Source: Okeania sp. SIO2B3 (GTDB lineage Bacteria; Cyanobacteriota; Cyanobacteriia; Cyanobacteriales; Microcoleaceae). Taken from it: DNA of 64,000 nucleotides. The position numbers and the translations under genes were made by a program. Below the pieces are notes generated by a model. That model was not told where the DNA came from and did not search any database. It saw nothing but the letters and a program-made list of their open reading frames with translations. Shown one piece after another: positions 19,604-28,993 of this stretch. Within the stretch, counting starts at the first letter, position 1, and every line of letters starts with the position of its first letter. The stretch is taken from the NCBI RefSeq assembly GCF_010672525.1, contig NZ_JAAHGH010000004.1, forward strand, positions 304,307 to 368,306, given 5' to 3'.

Positions 19604-19819
19604 TTTAAAAAGAAATGGGGAGATGGGGAGTATTTTTCAACCTTTTTCCCTGATCAAAATCATAAGGGTCGCGCAACCCCCCCTTTTAAGGCGCAATATT
19701 TTTGGAGCGGGGTTCAAATCTCCTACTTCCCCTCCCCTCCTGGGAGGGGTTAGGGGTGGGTTGGGAGGGGTTAGGGATGGGTTGGGAGGGGTTAGGGGTG
19801 GATTAACTTCTGACTGAAA

Positions 19820-19866
19820 TGAAGTGTGTCTTACATTCTGAGGAGACCTCAGAATTACACACTCGC
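19820..19866. repeat. Dispersed palindromic repeat, third copy
   Basis: CTTACATTCTGAGGAGACCT followed by CAGAATTACACACTCGCT, matching the copies at 4748-4800 and 9494-9540. Confidence 0.65.
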
Positions 19867-20089
19867 TTCTGACTTCTGACTTCTGACCTTGTTAAACCTT
19901 CTCTCTAACTCCTGACTCCTGAGGACTGGCAAAAAAACTGAATCGCCGACAAAGATACGATCAGGGGTTCTATATATTGCGGAACAAAATACCCCTACTG
20001 AGTTCTGAGGACTGCAGCCAAAAATACATACCGTGTACAAAGATCCCACATGGGTTCTGTAAAACATACCAACCATCTATATTTTTTCT

Positions 20090-23000
20090 ATGTCTTACTC
20101 TGAGCATTCAAATCACAAAGATCTGGTTAAACTCCTTTGCGCTTACTTTTCTCAGCGAGGTTCTTTTTTAGCTCAAGTCATTTGTGCTGATATTCAAAAT
20201 TTACCTCATCTAACTAAACCTACTCAAACTACTGCTGATAATAAGTCTCAGCATCAGAACATTTCGCCTTCTATCAATAAAGTTACTACAAACCACCACG
20301 CCAACCAGGAGCATCCTGTAAAATCGACAAATCCTGTTACTCAAGAAGTTACTCCGCTCCCAAAATCTGTATCTCAATCTCAAGAACAAACTTTAGATGT
20401 AGAGTCAATTTTGATCGATCTAGTTGTCGAGCAAACAGGTTATCCAGCAGATAGTATTTCCCTTGATGCCAAACTTCTTGATGACCTGAATATGGATTCC
20501 ATCAAAGCTAGTGAATTAATTGCTTCTGTTGCCAAAGCTTGCAACATAGCAGGTGTCATCGAACCCTCAAGTTTAGCTAACGCTAGTCTCAAAGAAATTA
20601 TCCAAGTCATTCACTCAACCATGGGGGGAATAACTCAGACTACACCATCAATAGAACACAACAGTGAAATTATACCTCCACTTTCCCCTGCTACACAAGC
20701 AGATCAGGATTTAACCTCGTTACTCCTAGGTTTAGTAGAAGAGCAGACAGGATTTCCCAAAAATACTCTCAGTCTAGACTTGCGCCTGTTAGACGATCTC
20801 AATCTCGACTCTATTAAAGCAGCATATTTAATCGCTATAGCTGCGAAAAAAGCTGGTGTCATCGGCAAAATAGACCCCTCTACCCTAACTAACTCTACCC
20901 TAGGGGAGCTAGTAGTAGCACTTCAGCAAAACCAGCTAGTTTCACACTCAGAAGAAAAATTCATTCCCCAACGTCAAAAGATAACTCAGGAAAATCATTC
21001 CACCTGGGTACGCAATTTTGCCATTGAATATGTTCCTGAAGAAATTTCGGCGGTACAAACTAATTGGTCTCAAGCTCGTGTTTTGATTGTTACTGAAGAA
21101 GGCGATCGCCATTTTTCCCAAGTGCTCATGGCTAAACTGCAACAACATCAAGCTCAAGTGAAAATTATCACCTATAACCAAGTAAACTCCTTAGTGAAAA
21201 TTATCACCTATAACCAAGTAAACTCCTTGGAAAATCATTGGTCAAGCCGTTTTACTCACTACTTAGCTATTTTACCGAAAACATCATCGTCACAGAAGAT
21301 GCTTCCTTTAGCACAGATGATTGCTCGCCTCAAGAGTATTACCACTTTACCCCCAGCAAACACAAATTATTGTCTGACTTATGTACAATTTGGTGGCGGA
21401 CATTTTGGCAGTCAAGGAGCAGCTATTTCTCCTGAATTATGTTGTGCGGGTGCTTTTGCTCGCAGTCTTCATTTAGAGCGTCCTCACAGTCGAGTACGAG
21501 CAGTCGATCTCTCTCCAAATATTGAAGACTCAAAGGCAGTCGAACTCGTGATCCAAGAAATGGGTACGACAGAAGCGGTCGTCACAGTAGGCTATGATCA
21601 GAAATTAGTGCGCTTAGTACCCCAAACTCGCCTTCAACAACCTGCTACCTATAAACCTCGCTCCCTCTCTTGGTCAGCAGAGGACGTGATTCTTGTTACG
21701 GGAGGCGCAAAAGGTATTACTGCTGAATGTGCGCTAGCTTTGGCAAAAACCACTGGTGTCAAAATGGCTTTAGTTGGTCGCTGTCCAAGGGAAAACCCAG
21801 AAGTAATGCAAACCTTAAAATGCTTCCAATATGAGGAACTAATTTGTCAGTATTATGCTGCCGATATTACGAATTCCCAAGCTGTTGTGGAGTTAGTACA
21901 GAAAATTACCTCTGAACTCGGTTTGATTACAGGTGTCATTCATGGTGCAGGGTTAAATACACCCCGTCGTATCGAACAAGTAACTCTAGAAGCAGCGCAA
22001 AAAGAAGTTTCCCCAAAAGTCTTGGGCGCTTATAATCTTTTACAAGCTCTCGCCACGACACCTCCTAAACTTGTGATGGCATTTAGCTCTATTATTGGTG
22101 TCACAGGAATGCCTGGTAATGCTTGGTATGCCTTTGCTAACGAATCTCTTACCCTTTTACTGCGTCAGTTTCAAGCTAAAAATCCTCACACTCAAGTTTT
22201 ATCCCTAGCTTACAGCGTTTGGGATGAAGTAGGGATGGGTGCGCGGATGGGTAGCATCACAACTTTAGAAAAAATGGGAATAGAAGCAATTCCACTCCAG
22301 GAAGGAGTAGATCGTTTTCTTCAGTTGTTTGAACACGATCCTGGAGTTTTGCAAGTTGTTATTAGCGCTCGTTTAGGAGGTCTTGATACTTGGTCGCCAG
22401 TTAAATTAGGTCAAACCCATCTATTTCGTTTTATCGAACGGGTGCTTCATTTTGAGCCTCATGTTGAGTTAACAGTGCGAACCCATCTCAGTCTAGAACG
22501 AGATTTGTACGTTAAAGATCATGTCTGGCAAGGCTCTTATTTGTTCCCGACAGTCTTCGGTTTAGAAGCAATGGCGCAAGCAACTGCTTATGTTACTGGG
22601 GAAATACACAATAAAATTGCCAGGATTGAAAATGTATCTTTGCATTACCCTATTGTCATTAACCCAACTCATGGGGTAGAAATTGAAATTCATGCCGAAG
22701 TTATGGAAGCTTTGGCTAACGGAGAAAAAGCAGTTAAAGTAAGCATTCGCACTGAGCAAACAGAATTTACAACAGATTATTTTGCTGCAACCTTAATTAT
22801 AGGAGAAATAAAACCTGGTATCAAAACCAATCTTCAGTTAGGAGAACCTCTAGCAATTAATCCCCAAACAGATCTTTATGGAGATTTGCTATTTCAAGGA
22901 GAACGGTTCCAACGCATAGGTGGAATATATTCTCTTAGCCAACACCACAGTGTTTTTCGTTCCTACGCCATTACTTCTGAAACAGAGCTAGTTCAAGAAA

Positions 23001-25075
23001 GCTTTGGCACAGAAATGGAAAGCTATATGCTACTCGGCGATCCTTATTTGAGAGATGTTTTACTACAGTCATTACAGTTAAATATTTTCCCATATATTTG
23101 TTTACCAATCTCAATAGGTAAAATAGAATTTTTCCAAAATTCTCATTTTCAGGAAGATGACAGAATAGTAAATGCAAGTGTTTTGTCGATCGAGCAAGAA
23201 GGTAAGGAATACATTGGTGAAGTATTTGTGAGCGATCAACAAGGGAATATCCTGGAAAAACTCACAGATTATCGCGTGCGAATTATGGAAGAAAATCTTT
23301 CTAATCCCACCGCTGAAGAACTAGCAAATCCAGGACAACGAGATGCTAAGACCCTACAAGATAAATTAAAGGCTGCTTTTGAGGCTTTGGAATTAAAACA
23401 ACCGGGAGTTGCCTTAGGATATGCCCCAAACTTACAAGTTCTGCCCAAACAACAGCGACGACAACAAGAAAAGCCAATCATTGCCAAAGCTATTCAAGCA
23501 CAGTTAGGGTTATCCTCAGAACATCCCCTAGACTTTGAAATTACCACCTTAGCATCAGGACAACCAAAATTAGTAGGTACCGCCGTGGCCGGACTCCATG
23601 TGTCTTTGTCTCACTGCGATCGCTATTGCCTGAGTGCTGTTGGCTATACTCCACAGGGTGTAGATATTGAACTAATCACTCATCGTAGTCCTCTGAACTG
23701 GGTTGCCCTTCTCAGTTTTAAACACAGTACCATTCTGAATGAATTAGCAGAGGAAGGTGACAGTCTGGATCAAGCAGGAACTCGTATCTGGTCATCAATA
23801 GAAGCAGTTCGCAAAGCCTTTAATGGAACTCATCCAGAATTCTCAATTGTCAAACATCATCAGGACAGCGTTTTATTAAAGGCCACGATCGCCCAGGGGG
23901 ATTATTTAGTAGTTACCCAACCTGTAAAACTCACCCGTCACCCAGAACGCATGGTTGCCATTTTGGTTCCTCAAGAACAACTTGTTTCAACTCCATCCTC
24001 ATCTGACTCTGAAGTAGCAGTATTCAAAGATGATGGCAATAATTCCCATATCCAAGAAGGCTATCTGGGACAAGTAGTTTACGAAAAACGATTTCAGCTC
24101 AGTTTTAAAGATAGTGGCAGTCTCAGTCGAAAAGTCTATTTTTCCCAATATTTCAGTTGGATAGGAAAAATCCGGGAATTTGCCCTGGAAAGTATTGCAC
24201 CACAAATGTTATCTGACTTCTTTACCGGAGATTGTGGCATGGTAACAAACGCAGTCAGTATGCAAGTGTTAGGAGAAGCTACCTCCTACGACACCATTCA
24301 AGCAAGAGTGTGGTTAGGAAATGTAGTTGGATCTACCTTTGATGCTTATATAGAATTCTGCAAAGTCTTACCAGACCAATCTCTAGAAAGAATTATCCTT
24401 GCAGATGTCAAATCTACATGGGTGCATTTAGAGAGTTACGGGGTTCCAGCACAGGTGCCTTTACCTTCCTATTTCCAAAAATTCCTCAACCAATTTACTT
24501 CTAAAGAACCAGTTAGTCTCGATCTCAGAAACCCTCAAACTTTTTCCTTGCCATCATTACCCGCACCTCTTGCTAATATTGAGGCAGGAGCGATCGTCTA
24601 CCAATCCCCTTCTGAAAATATTTATGGTAATTTACTGTATTCAGAAACTTATCAAACAACCTTAGAAGAGTCAAACCTAGTCGGCAATGTTTACTACGGT
24701 AATTATTTTATCTGGCAAGGGCGAACTCTAGACCTGTTCCTGTATTCAGTTGCCCCCGAATACCTAAGAGTCTCTAATCCTCAAGGAGAATTAATTTGTC
24801 TCTATACTCGCATGGACTTCTTACAAGAAGCAATGCCTTTTGACAAAATTCTTGTTCTTCTCTATGTAAAATCTATTTCAGAATGTGGGGCTGTTTTCAA
24901 TTTTGAATTCTTCCGACAAGAACCTGATGGTAAACGTAAAAAACTTCACGTTGGTCAACAAGAGGCAATATGGGCTGGTCGAGGTCAGGATGGAAACCCT
25001 GTGGCAACTCCCTGGCCACAAGTTATTTTAGAAGCTCTGATGAATACCTCTGTTCAGCAATACCTTAATAATTAA
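20090..25075 (+). CDS. Enediyne-type PKS second subunit: ACP-ACP-KR-DH-PPTase-TE-TE
   Basis: 1661 aa. A short N-terminal helix pair (LLCAYFSQRGSFLAQVICAD) echoes the tail of the KS-AT protein. Two acyl carrier domains carry the pantetheinyl Ser at 137 (LNMDSIKA) and 241 (LNLDSIKA). A ketoreductase follows (LVTGGAKGITAE at ~540; WYAFAN Tyr ~680), then a hot-dog dehydratase with HVWQGSYLFP (His ~811). A phosphopantetheinyl transferase lies at ~1090-1290 (GVDIE, WSSIEAVRKA). The C-terminus has two ~140-residue hot-dog domains; the second (ESNLVGNVYYGNYFIWQGR) matches enediyne thioesterases of the CalE7/DynE7 type, the first is degenerate. This order equals PksE minus KS-AT plus fused TE. A 36-bp in-frame duplication is at 21158-21229. 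No clear Shine-Dalgarno before the ATG. Confidence 0.9.
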   Translation: MSYSEHSNHKDLVKLLCAYFSQRGSFLAQVICADIQNLPHLTKPTQTTADNKSQHQNISPSINKVTTNHHANQEHPVKSTNPVTQEVTPLPKSVSQSQEQTLDVESILIDLVVEQTGYPADSISLDAKLLDDLNMDSIKASELIASVAKACNIAGVIEPSSLANASLKEIIQVIHSTMGGITQTTPSIEHNSEIIPPLSPATQADQDLTSLLLGLVEEQTGFPKNTLSLDLRLLDDLNLDSIKAAYLIAIAAKKAGVIGKIDPSTLTNSTLGELVVALQQNQLVSHSEEKFIPQRQKITQENHSTWVRNFAIEYVPEEISAVQTNWSQARVLIVTEEGDRHFSQVLMAKLQQHQAQVKIITYNQVNSLVKIITYNQVNSLENHWSSRFTHYLAILPKTSSSQKMLPLAQMIARLKSITTLPPANTNYCLTYVQFGGGHFGSQGAAISPELCCAGAFARSLHLERPHSRVRAVDLSPNIEDSKAVELVIQEMGTTEAVVTVGYDQKLVRLVPQTRLQQPATYKPRSLSWSAEDVILVTGGAKGITAECALALAKTTGVKMALVGRCPRENPEVMQTLKCFQYEELICQYYAADITNSQAVVELVQKITSELGLITGVIHGAGLNTPRRIEQVTLEAAQKEVSPKVLGAYNLLQALATTPPKLVMAFSSIIGVTGMPGNAWYAFANESLTLLLRQFQAKNPHTQVLSLAYSVWDEVGMGARMGSITTLEKMGIEAIPLQEGVDRFLQLFEHDPGVLQVVISARLGGLDTWSPVKLGQTHLFRFIERVLHFEPHVELTVRTHLSLERDLYVKDHVWQGSYLFPTVFGLEAMAQATAYVTGEIHNKIARIENVSLHYPIVINPTHGVEIEIHAEVMEALANGEKAVKVSIRTEQTEFTTDYFAATLIIGEIKPGIKTNLQLGEPLAINPQTDLYGDLLFQGERFQRIGGIYSLSQHHSVFRSYAITSETELVQESFGTEMESYMLLGDPYLRDVLLQSLQLNIFPYICLPISIGKIEFFQNSHFQEDDRIVNASVLSIEQEGKEYIGEVFVSDQQGNILEKLTDYRVRIMEENLSNPTAEELANPGQRDAKTLQDKLKAAFEALELKQPGVALGYAPNLQVLPKQQRRQQEKPIIAKAIQAQLGLSSEHPLDFEITTLASGQPKLVGTAVAGLHVSLSHCDRYCLSAVGYTPQGVDIELITHRSPLNWVALLSFKHSTILNELAEEGDSLDQAGTRIWSSIEAVRKAFNGTHPEFSIVKHHQDSVLLKATIAQGDYLVVTQPVKLTRHPERMVAILVPQEQLVSTPSSSDSEVAVFKDDGNNSHIQEGYLGQVVYEKRFQLSFKDSGSLSRKVYFSQYFSWIGKIREFALESIAPQMLSDFFTGDCGMVTNAVSMQVLGEATSYDTIQARVWLGNVVGSTFDAYIEFCKVLPDQSLERIILADVKSTWVHLESYGVPAQVPLPSYFQKFLNQFTSKEPVSLDLRNPQTFSLPSLPAPLANIEAGAIVYQSPSENIYGNLLYSETYQTTLEESNLVGNVYYGNYFIWQGRTLDLFLYSVAPEYLRVSNPQGELICLYTRMDFLQEAMPFDKILVLLYVKSISECGAVFNFEFFRQEPDGKRKKLHVGQQEAIWAGRGQDGNPVATPWPQVILEALMNTSVQQYLNN
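21158..21229 (+). repeat. Perfect 36-bp tandem duplication inside the PKS gene
   Basis: The 36-bp unit (codons VKIITYNQVNSL) occurs twice in a row at 21158-21193 and 21194-21229, differing at most at the last base. It adds 12 residues in the linker/structural part before the KR without changing frame, indicating a recent slippage event. Confidence 0.9.
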
Positions 25076-25101
25076 TTATTAATTATTAAGGTATTGCTGA
25101 A
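25053..25101 (+). terminator. 23-bp-stem palindrome spanning the PKS stop codon
   Basis: TTCAGCAATACC plus TTAATAATTAA pairs perfectly with the inverse arm (TTAATTATTAA plus GGTATTGCTGAA) across a 3-nt loop. The last eight codons (VQQYLNN stop) form the left arm. It has no U-tract, so it could be an AT-rich terminator or an mRNA-protecting hairpin. Confidence 0.65.
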
Positions 25102-26380
25102 GCGCCTATTTGATATTAATCCTAATTACTTAGGAGTCAACCCACCCGCGCGCCCCTCCACCGGAGGGGTTATATCATGTCCGAATAATCAGTGATAAAA
25201 AAACCTTTTCTCTTCTAACCTTTTCTTTCCTTCTGCCTTCCCCTCCACGGTCGCAGGGCTAATTCATTGTCGTAGCGAGAATATTCATCAGAAATACATT
25301 TAATTGTGCAAATATACAAATCTCCCCATCTCCCCTGGGCTAATTCTTTGTCGTAGCGAGAATATTTACAACCCTATATTTTTTTGAGTTCCTTGCTATA
25401 TTAGCTGTCAGCTATCAGCAACAAGACTCTCTCATATAGGATAGTGTTTAAATTAATATAGACTTTAAGGGCAAGGGAGCCAACTTTTGTAGAGAATTAA
25501 TAAAGCTTTTATCGTCAACTAAAAGCAATAGCTTTTTGCGTAGCATCCCGCAGGGAAGTGCTGATAGCTGACGGCTGAATGCTTACGATAACTGATGACT
25601 GATAACTGAAATTACCTACTTATTCACTACAATTAAATCAAATAAAATATTGTGGAAATTTATCAAATATAAATGGTTATAATCCACTATTTATGCAGAG
25701 TCATTTCATTCTAGATTTTGGCAATTAATTTGGGTGTATCTCAATTTTGAATAAAGCCAAAATTTATCGCTTTTAGGCAAAAGCTCATCTGGTAACAGGG
25801 AATAGGGAATAGGGAATATATAGGCAAAAAGTATTTTTGCAAATATGAGATGCACCCATGAATTTATTGATTTTCAGACAGCAAAAGATAAATTTCCTAA
25901 AGCTTGAAATAACATGGTTTCATCAATATATAAAATGGCACAGTTTAGAATCAAACAGCCCTGCTATTTATGGGGGCTATTTGAATTTAGTAAAAGCATT
26001 AGAAGATGTTCTAATTAATTTGAGTTCAAAATATATAATTAATTTTGTGTAGGTACTTATGAATATACTACTCAGCAGGAAAACAGTTTTAAAAGTATGA
26101 AATGATTTTATACCAGTTTGATGCCGGGCTGTAAAGAATTATGAAATTTATTAACTTGTCTGTCTCAATTTACAGTCAACTCTGATTAAAATATTATTCT
26201 ATGCAACTTGATATTAATTTGGTATTAAACCTTTGTTTATAGATATTGATAGTGAAAAATATTCTAAAAATCTTAACTCACTTATGGTATCATTGTAAGA
26301 GAGTATCTACGCAAGTAATAATTTACAAAATAATGAGCTTACTATGTAGATAATATTATTACTTTCTTAAAATTAGTTAA
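25102..26380. other. Long intergenic region of repeats
   Basis: Holds a GC-rich island (25141-25170), a MITE single end (ATATCATGTCCGAATAAT at 25172), a duplicated phrase (GGGCTAATTC.TTGTCGTAGCGAGAATATT at ~25256 and 25338), AGCTGACGGCTGA repeats (25400-25590), and a complete short MITE (25731-25858). From 25860 to 26380 I see only AT-rich sequence; a 64-codon frame at 25858 starts inside the MITE end and looks fortuitous. The promoter of the receiver-gene cluster should lie in the last 200 bp. Confidence 0.55.
25731..25858. mobile_element. Short MITE with TGGGTGTATCTCA ends
   Basis: TGGGTGTATCTCA at the left and TGAGATGCACCCA at the right are near-perfect inverted repeats bracketing 128 bp, with GGGAATAGGGAATA tandem repeats inside. 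Confidence 0.65.
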
Positions 26381-26752
26381 ATGAAAAGAATAATAATTGT
26401 AGACAATGAGCCAGACCTGGAGTATTTATTCAGTAAAAAATTTAGAAAAGAAATTAAATCAGGTTCTCTCAAATTTATTTTTTTTATCTCAGCAATTGAG
26501 GTACTATCATACCTAGATTCTCAAGAAAATGATTCCATAGATTTAATTATATCTGATATTAATTTACCTACAATAAATGGCTTAGAAATGCTCAAAAAAA
26601 TTAAAGAAAAATACAAGAAAATAAAAGTTTTTATGTTAACTGCCCACGGCTATGATGAACACTACAAAATTGCCAAAGAATATGGTACAGATGACTATCT
26701 AGTCAAACCAATTAATTTTGAAGAAATTAAACAAAAAATACTCGAATTATAG
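26381..26752 (+). CDS. Single-domain response regulator
   Basis: 123 aa, receiver domain only. Pocket residues D8 and E10 (IVDNEPDLEYL), phosphoacceptor D59 (LIISDINLPTING), Thr in MLTAHG and Lys in YLVKPIN. The second acidic position of the usual DD pair is Asn, which may weaken metal binding. It is the first of three genes (gaps 24 and 72 bp) whose receivers share an unusual KKFRKEI...LKF(I/V)F pattern, so it probably belongs to the same phosphorelay. Confidence 0.88.
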   Translation: MKRIIIVDNEPDLEYLFSKKFRKEIKSGSLKFIFFISAIEVLSYLDSQENDSIDLIISDINLPTINGLEMLKKIKEKYKKIKVFMLTAHGYDEHYKIAKEYGTDDYLVKPINFEEIKQKILEL

Positions 26753-26776
26753 TACAAAAAATAAATCCTAAAAATC

Positions 26777-28921
26777 ATGTTATCAAAAATACTTGTAGTT
26801 GATGACGAACCAGATCTACAATCATTAATTTGCCAAAAATTCCGGAAGCAAATTATGCAAAAAAAAATCAAGTTCGTGTTTGTTCATAATGGTATAGAAG
26901 CTTTAGAAGCCCTTGAAAATGAAACTGATATCGATCTAATGCTTACTGATATTAATATGCCTAAAATGGATGGAATAACTTTATTGACAAAGCTCTCAGA
27001 AAAACCAAATAAAACAATTAAAACAGTCATTATTTCTGCTTATGGAGATTTTAAAACTATCAGAAAAGCTATGAATTTAGGGGCTTTTGATTTTTTAACT
27101 AAACCCTTAGATTTACATGATTTAGAAATTACTCTAAGTAAAACACTCAAAGCTGTGCAACAGGAAAAAGAAGCACGAGAGCAGAAAAAGTTAGCAGAAA
27201 AAGCTCATGCAGAACTATTAAAACAACAAACATTGCGCAAAAGTGAAAAAAGATTTAGAGCATTAATTGAAAATTCTTTAGATCTAATAATGATTTTAAA
27301 TCCTAATGGAAAAGTTATTTATTCTAGCCCATCAGCCCAAAGATTTTTAGATGATTTTAATCACAATAATTTGAATATATCAATTTTCAACATTATTCAT
27401 GCTAACGACCGTCAATTAATCAAACATATATTGCAAAAAATAGTTAATAATCCATTAGAAAAACAGTATATTAATGAACTTAAAATCATAAATCAACGGC
27501 AAGAATTACAAATATTTGAAGCAGTATTTACCAACTTAATCTTGGATGATGATATAACAGGAATAGTAGTTAATTGTCATAATATTACAGAAATAAAAAT
27601 AGCAGAAGAAAAATTACTCCATGATGCTTTTCATGATTCCTTAACTAAATTACCTAATAGGGCATTGTTTATGGATAGATTATCTCATGCTTTTTCTAGA
27701 TACAAGAGGTCTCATCAATATAAATTTGCAGTTATTTTTATAGATTTAGATAGGTTTAAAAAGGTTAATGATAGCTTAGGGCATTTAGCTGGAGACCAGC
27801 TAATTATTGAAGTTGCAAATAGACTCACAGAAGATATGCGTTATGATGATACTGTAGCTAGAATGGGAGGAGATGAATTTGCTATATTATTAGAATATAT
27901 TCAATCTGAAGAGAATGCTAAATATATAGCCAAAAGAATTCAAAAATTGCTACAATTATCATTTAAAATAAATAATCAAGAAGTTTATACCAGCGCAAGT
28001 ATTGGTATTGCTTTCCCCAATCAAGATTATCAAAATTCTACAGATATTCTCAGAGATGCAGATACAGCTATGTATCGTGCTAAAACTCTAGGAAAAGCTC
28101 GTTACGAAGTATTTAATCCATCAATGTATGCCGATAATTTAGCACAACTTAAGTTAGAAATAGACCTTCGACAAGCCTTAAAATTTAATGAATTAGAATT
28201 ATATTATCAACCAATTATTTTGTTAGAAACAGGTTTACTTTGTGGCTTTGAAGCATTACTAAGATGGAAACATCCCCAGCGAGGAATAATTTCTCCAAAT
28301 GAGTTTATTCCTATCGCAGAAGAAACAGGATTAATTGTACCCATTGGTTGGTGGACACTAGAACAAGCTTGTAAACAAACTTATGATTGGCAAAAACAAT
28401 TTTCTATCCAGCCTTTAACTATTAGTGTTAATCTTTCTGGTAAACAATTTTCTCAAGCTCAACTGGTAGAACAAATTGATCAAATATTATCTGGTACTGA
28501 CTTAGATTATCATAGTCTCAGATTAGAAATTACTGAAACTACAATTATGGAAAATGAGAAGAATGTTATGGGAATATTATCAGACCTAAAAGGGATGAAT
28601 ATACAGTTAAATATTGACGATTTTGGTACTGGTTATTCTTCATTAAGTCGCCTGCGAAATTTTCCTATTGATACTTTAAAAATTGACCGTTCTTTCGTGA
28701 TGACAATGGATACTGAACCAGAAAATTTGGAGATTACTAAAGCAATTATTAGTATGGCAAAAAGTTTAGAAATAGATGTCATTGCTGAAGGTGTAGAAAC
28801 ATCTACTCAACTGGCTTTGCTGAGACAACTTAAGTGTAAATATGGACAAGGATATTTCTTTTCTAGACCTGTTAATAGTTCGCAAGCTACTAATTTAATT
28901 GCAGCAGCTAAAATATGGTAA
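26777..28921 (+). CDS. Receiver-PAS-GGDEF-EAL signalling protein
   Basis: 714 aa. Receiver ~1-125 (D58 in LMLTDINMPKMDG), coiled coil, PAS ~157-275, GGDEF ~285-440 with intact loop RMGGDEF, and EAL ~450-705 with FEALLRW, the Asp-containing NIDDFGTGYSSL motif and AEGVET. Both cyclase and phosphodiesterase signature residues are present, so either or both activities toward c-di-GMP are possible. Middle gene of a three-gene cluster of related receivers; likely phosphorylated by a kinase encoded elsewhere. Confidence 0.92.
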   Translation: MLSKILVVDDEPDLQSLICQKFRKQIMQKKIKFVFVHNGIEALEALENETDIDLMLTDINMPKMDGITLLTKLSEKPNKTIKTVIISAYGDFKTIRKAMNLGAFDFLTKPLDLHDLEITLSKTLKAVQQEKEAREQKKLAEKAHAELLKQQTLRKSEKRFRALIENSLDLIMILNPNGKVIYSSPSAQRFLDDFNHNNLNISIFNIIHANDRQLIKHILQKIVNNPLEKQYINELKIINQRQELQIFEAVFTNLILDDDITGIVVNCHNITEIKIAEEKLLHDAFHDSLTKLPNRALFMDRLSHAFSRYKRSHQYKFAVIFIDLDRFKKVNDSLGHLAGDQLIIEVANRLTEDMRYDDTVARMGGDEFAILLEYIQSEENAKYIAKRIQKLLQLSFKINNQEVYTSASIGIAFPNQDYQNSTDILRDADTAMYRAKTLGKARYEVFNPSMYADNLAQLKLEIDLRQALKFNELELYYQPIILLETGLLCGFEALLRWKHPQRGIISPNEFIPIAEETGLIVPIGWWTLEQACKQTYDWQKQFSIQPLTISVNLSGKQFSQAQLVEQIDQILSGTDLDYHSLRLEITETTIMENEKNVMGILSDLKGMNIQLNIDDFGTGYSSLSRLRNFPIDTLKIDRSFVMTMDTEPENLEITKAIISMAKSLEIDVIAEGVETSTQLALLRQLKCKYGQGYFFSRPVNSSQATNLIAAAKIW

Positions 28922-28993
28922 AATTAAATGTATCCCACTTAGTTTTGTGACTATATTGGTAATACAATAATTAATTCCAACTTAAATGAAGTT

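Noticed and set aside
25858..26052. 64-codon frame as a possible small gene
   Set aside because: It starts on the terminal repeat of a MITE, has no Shine-Dalgarno and no recognisable pattern; probably fortuitous in AT-rich DNA.
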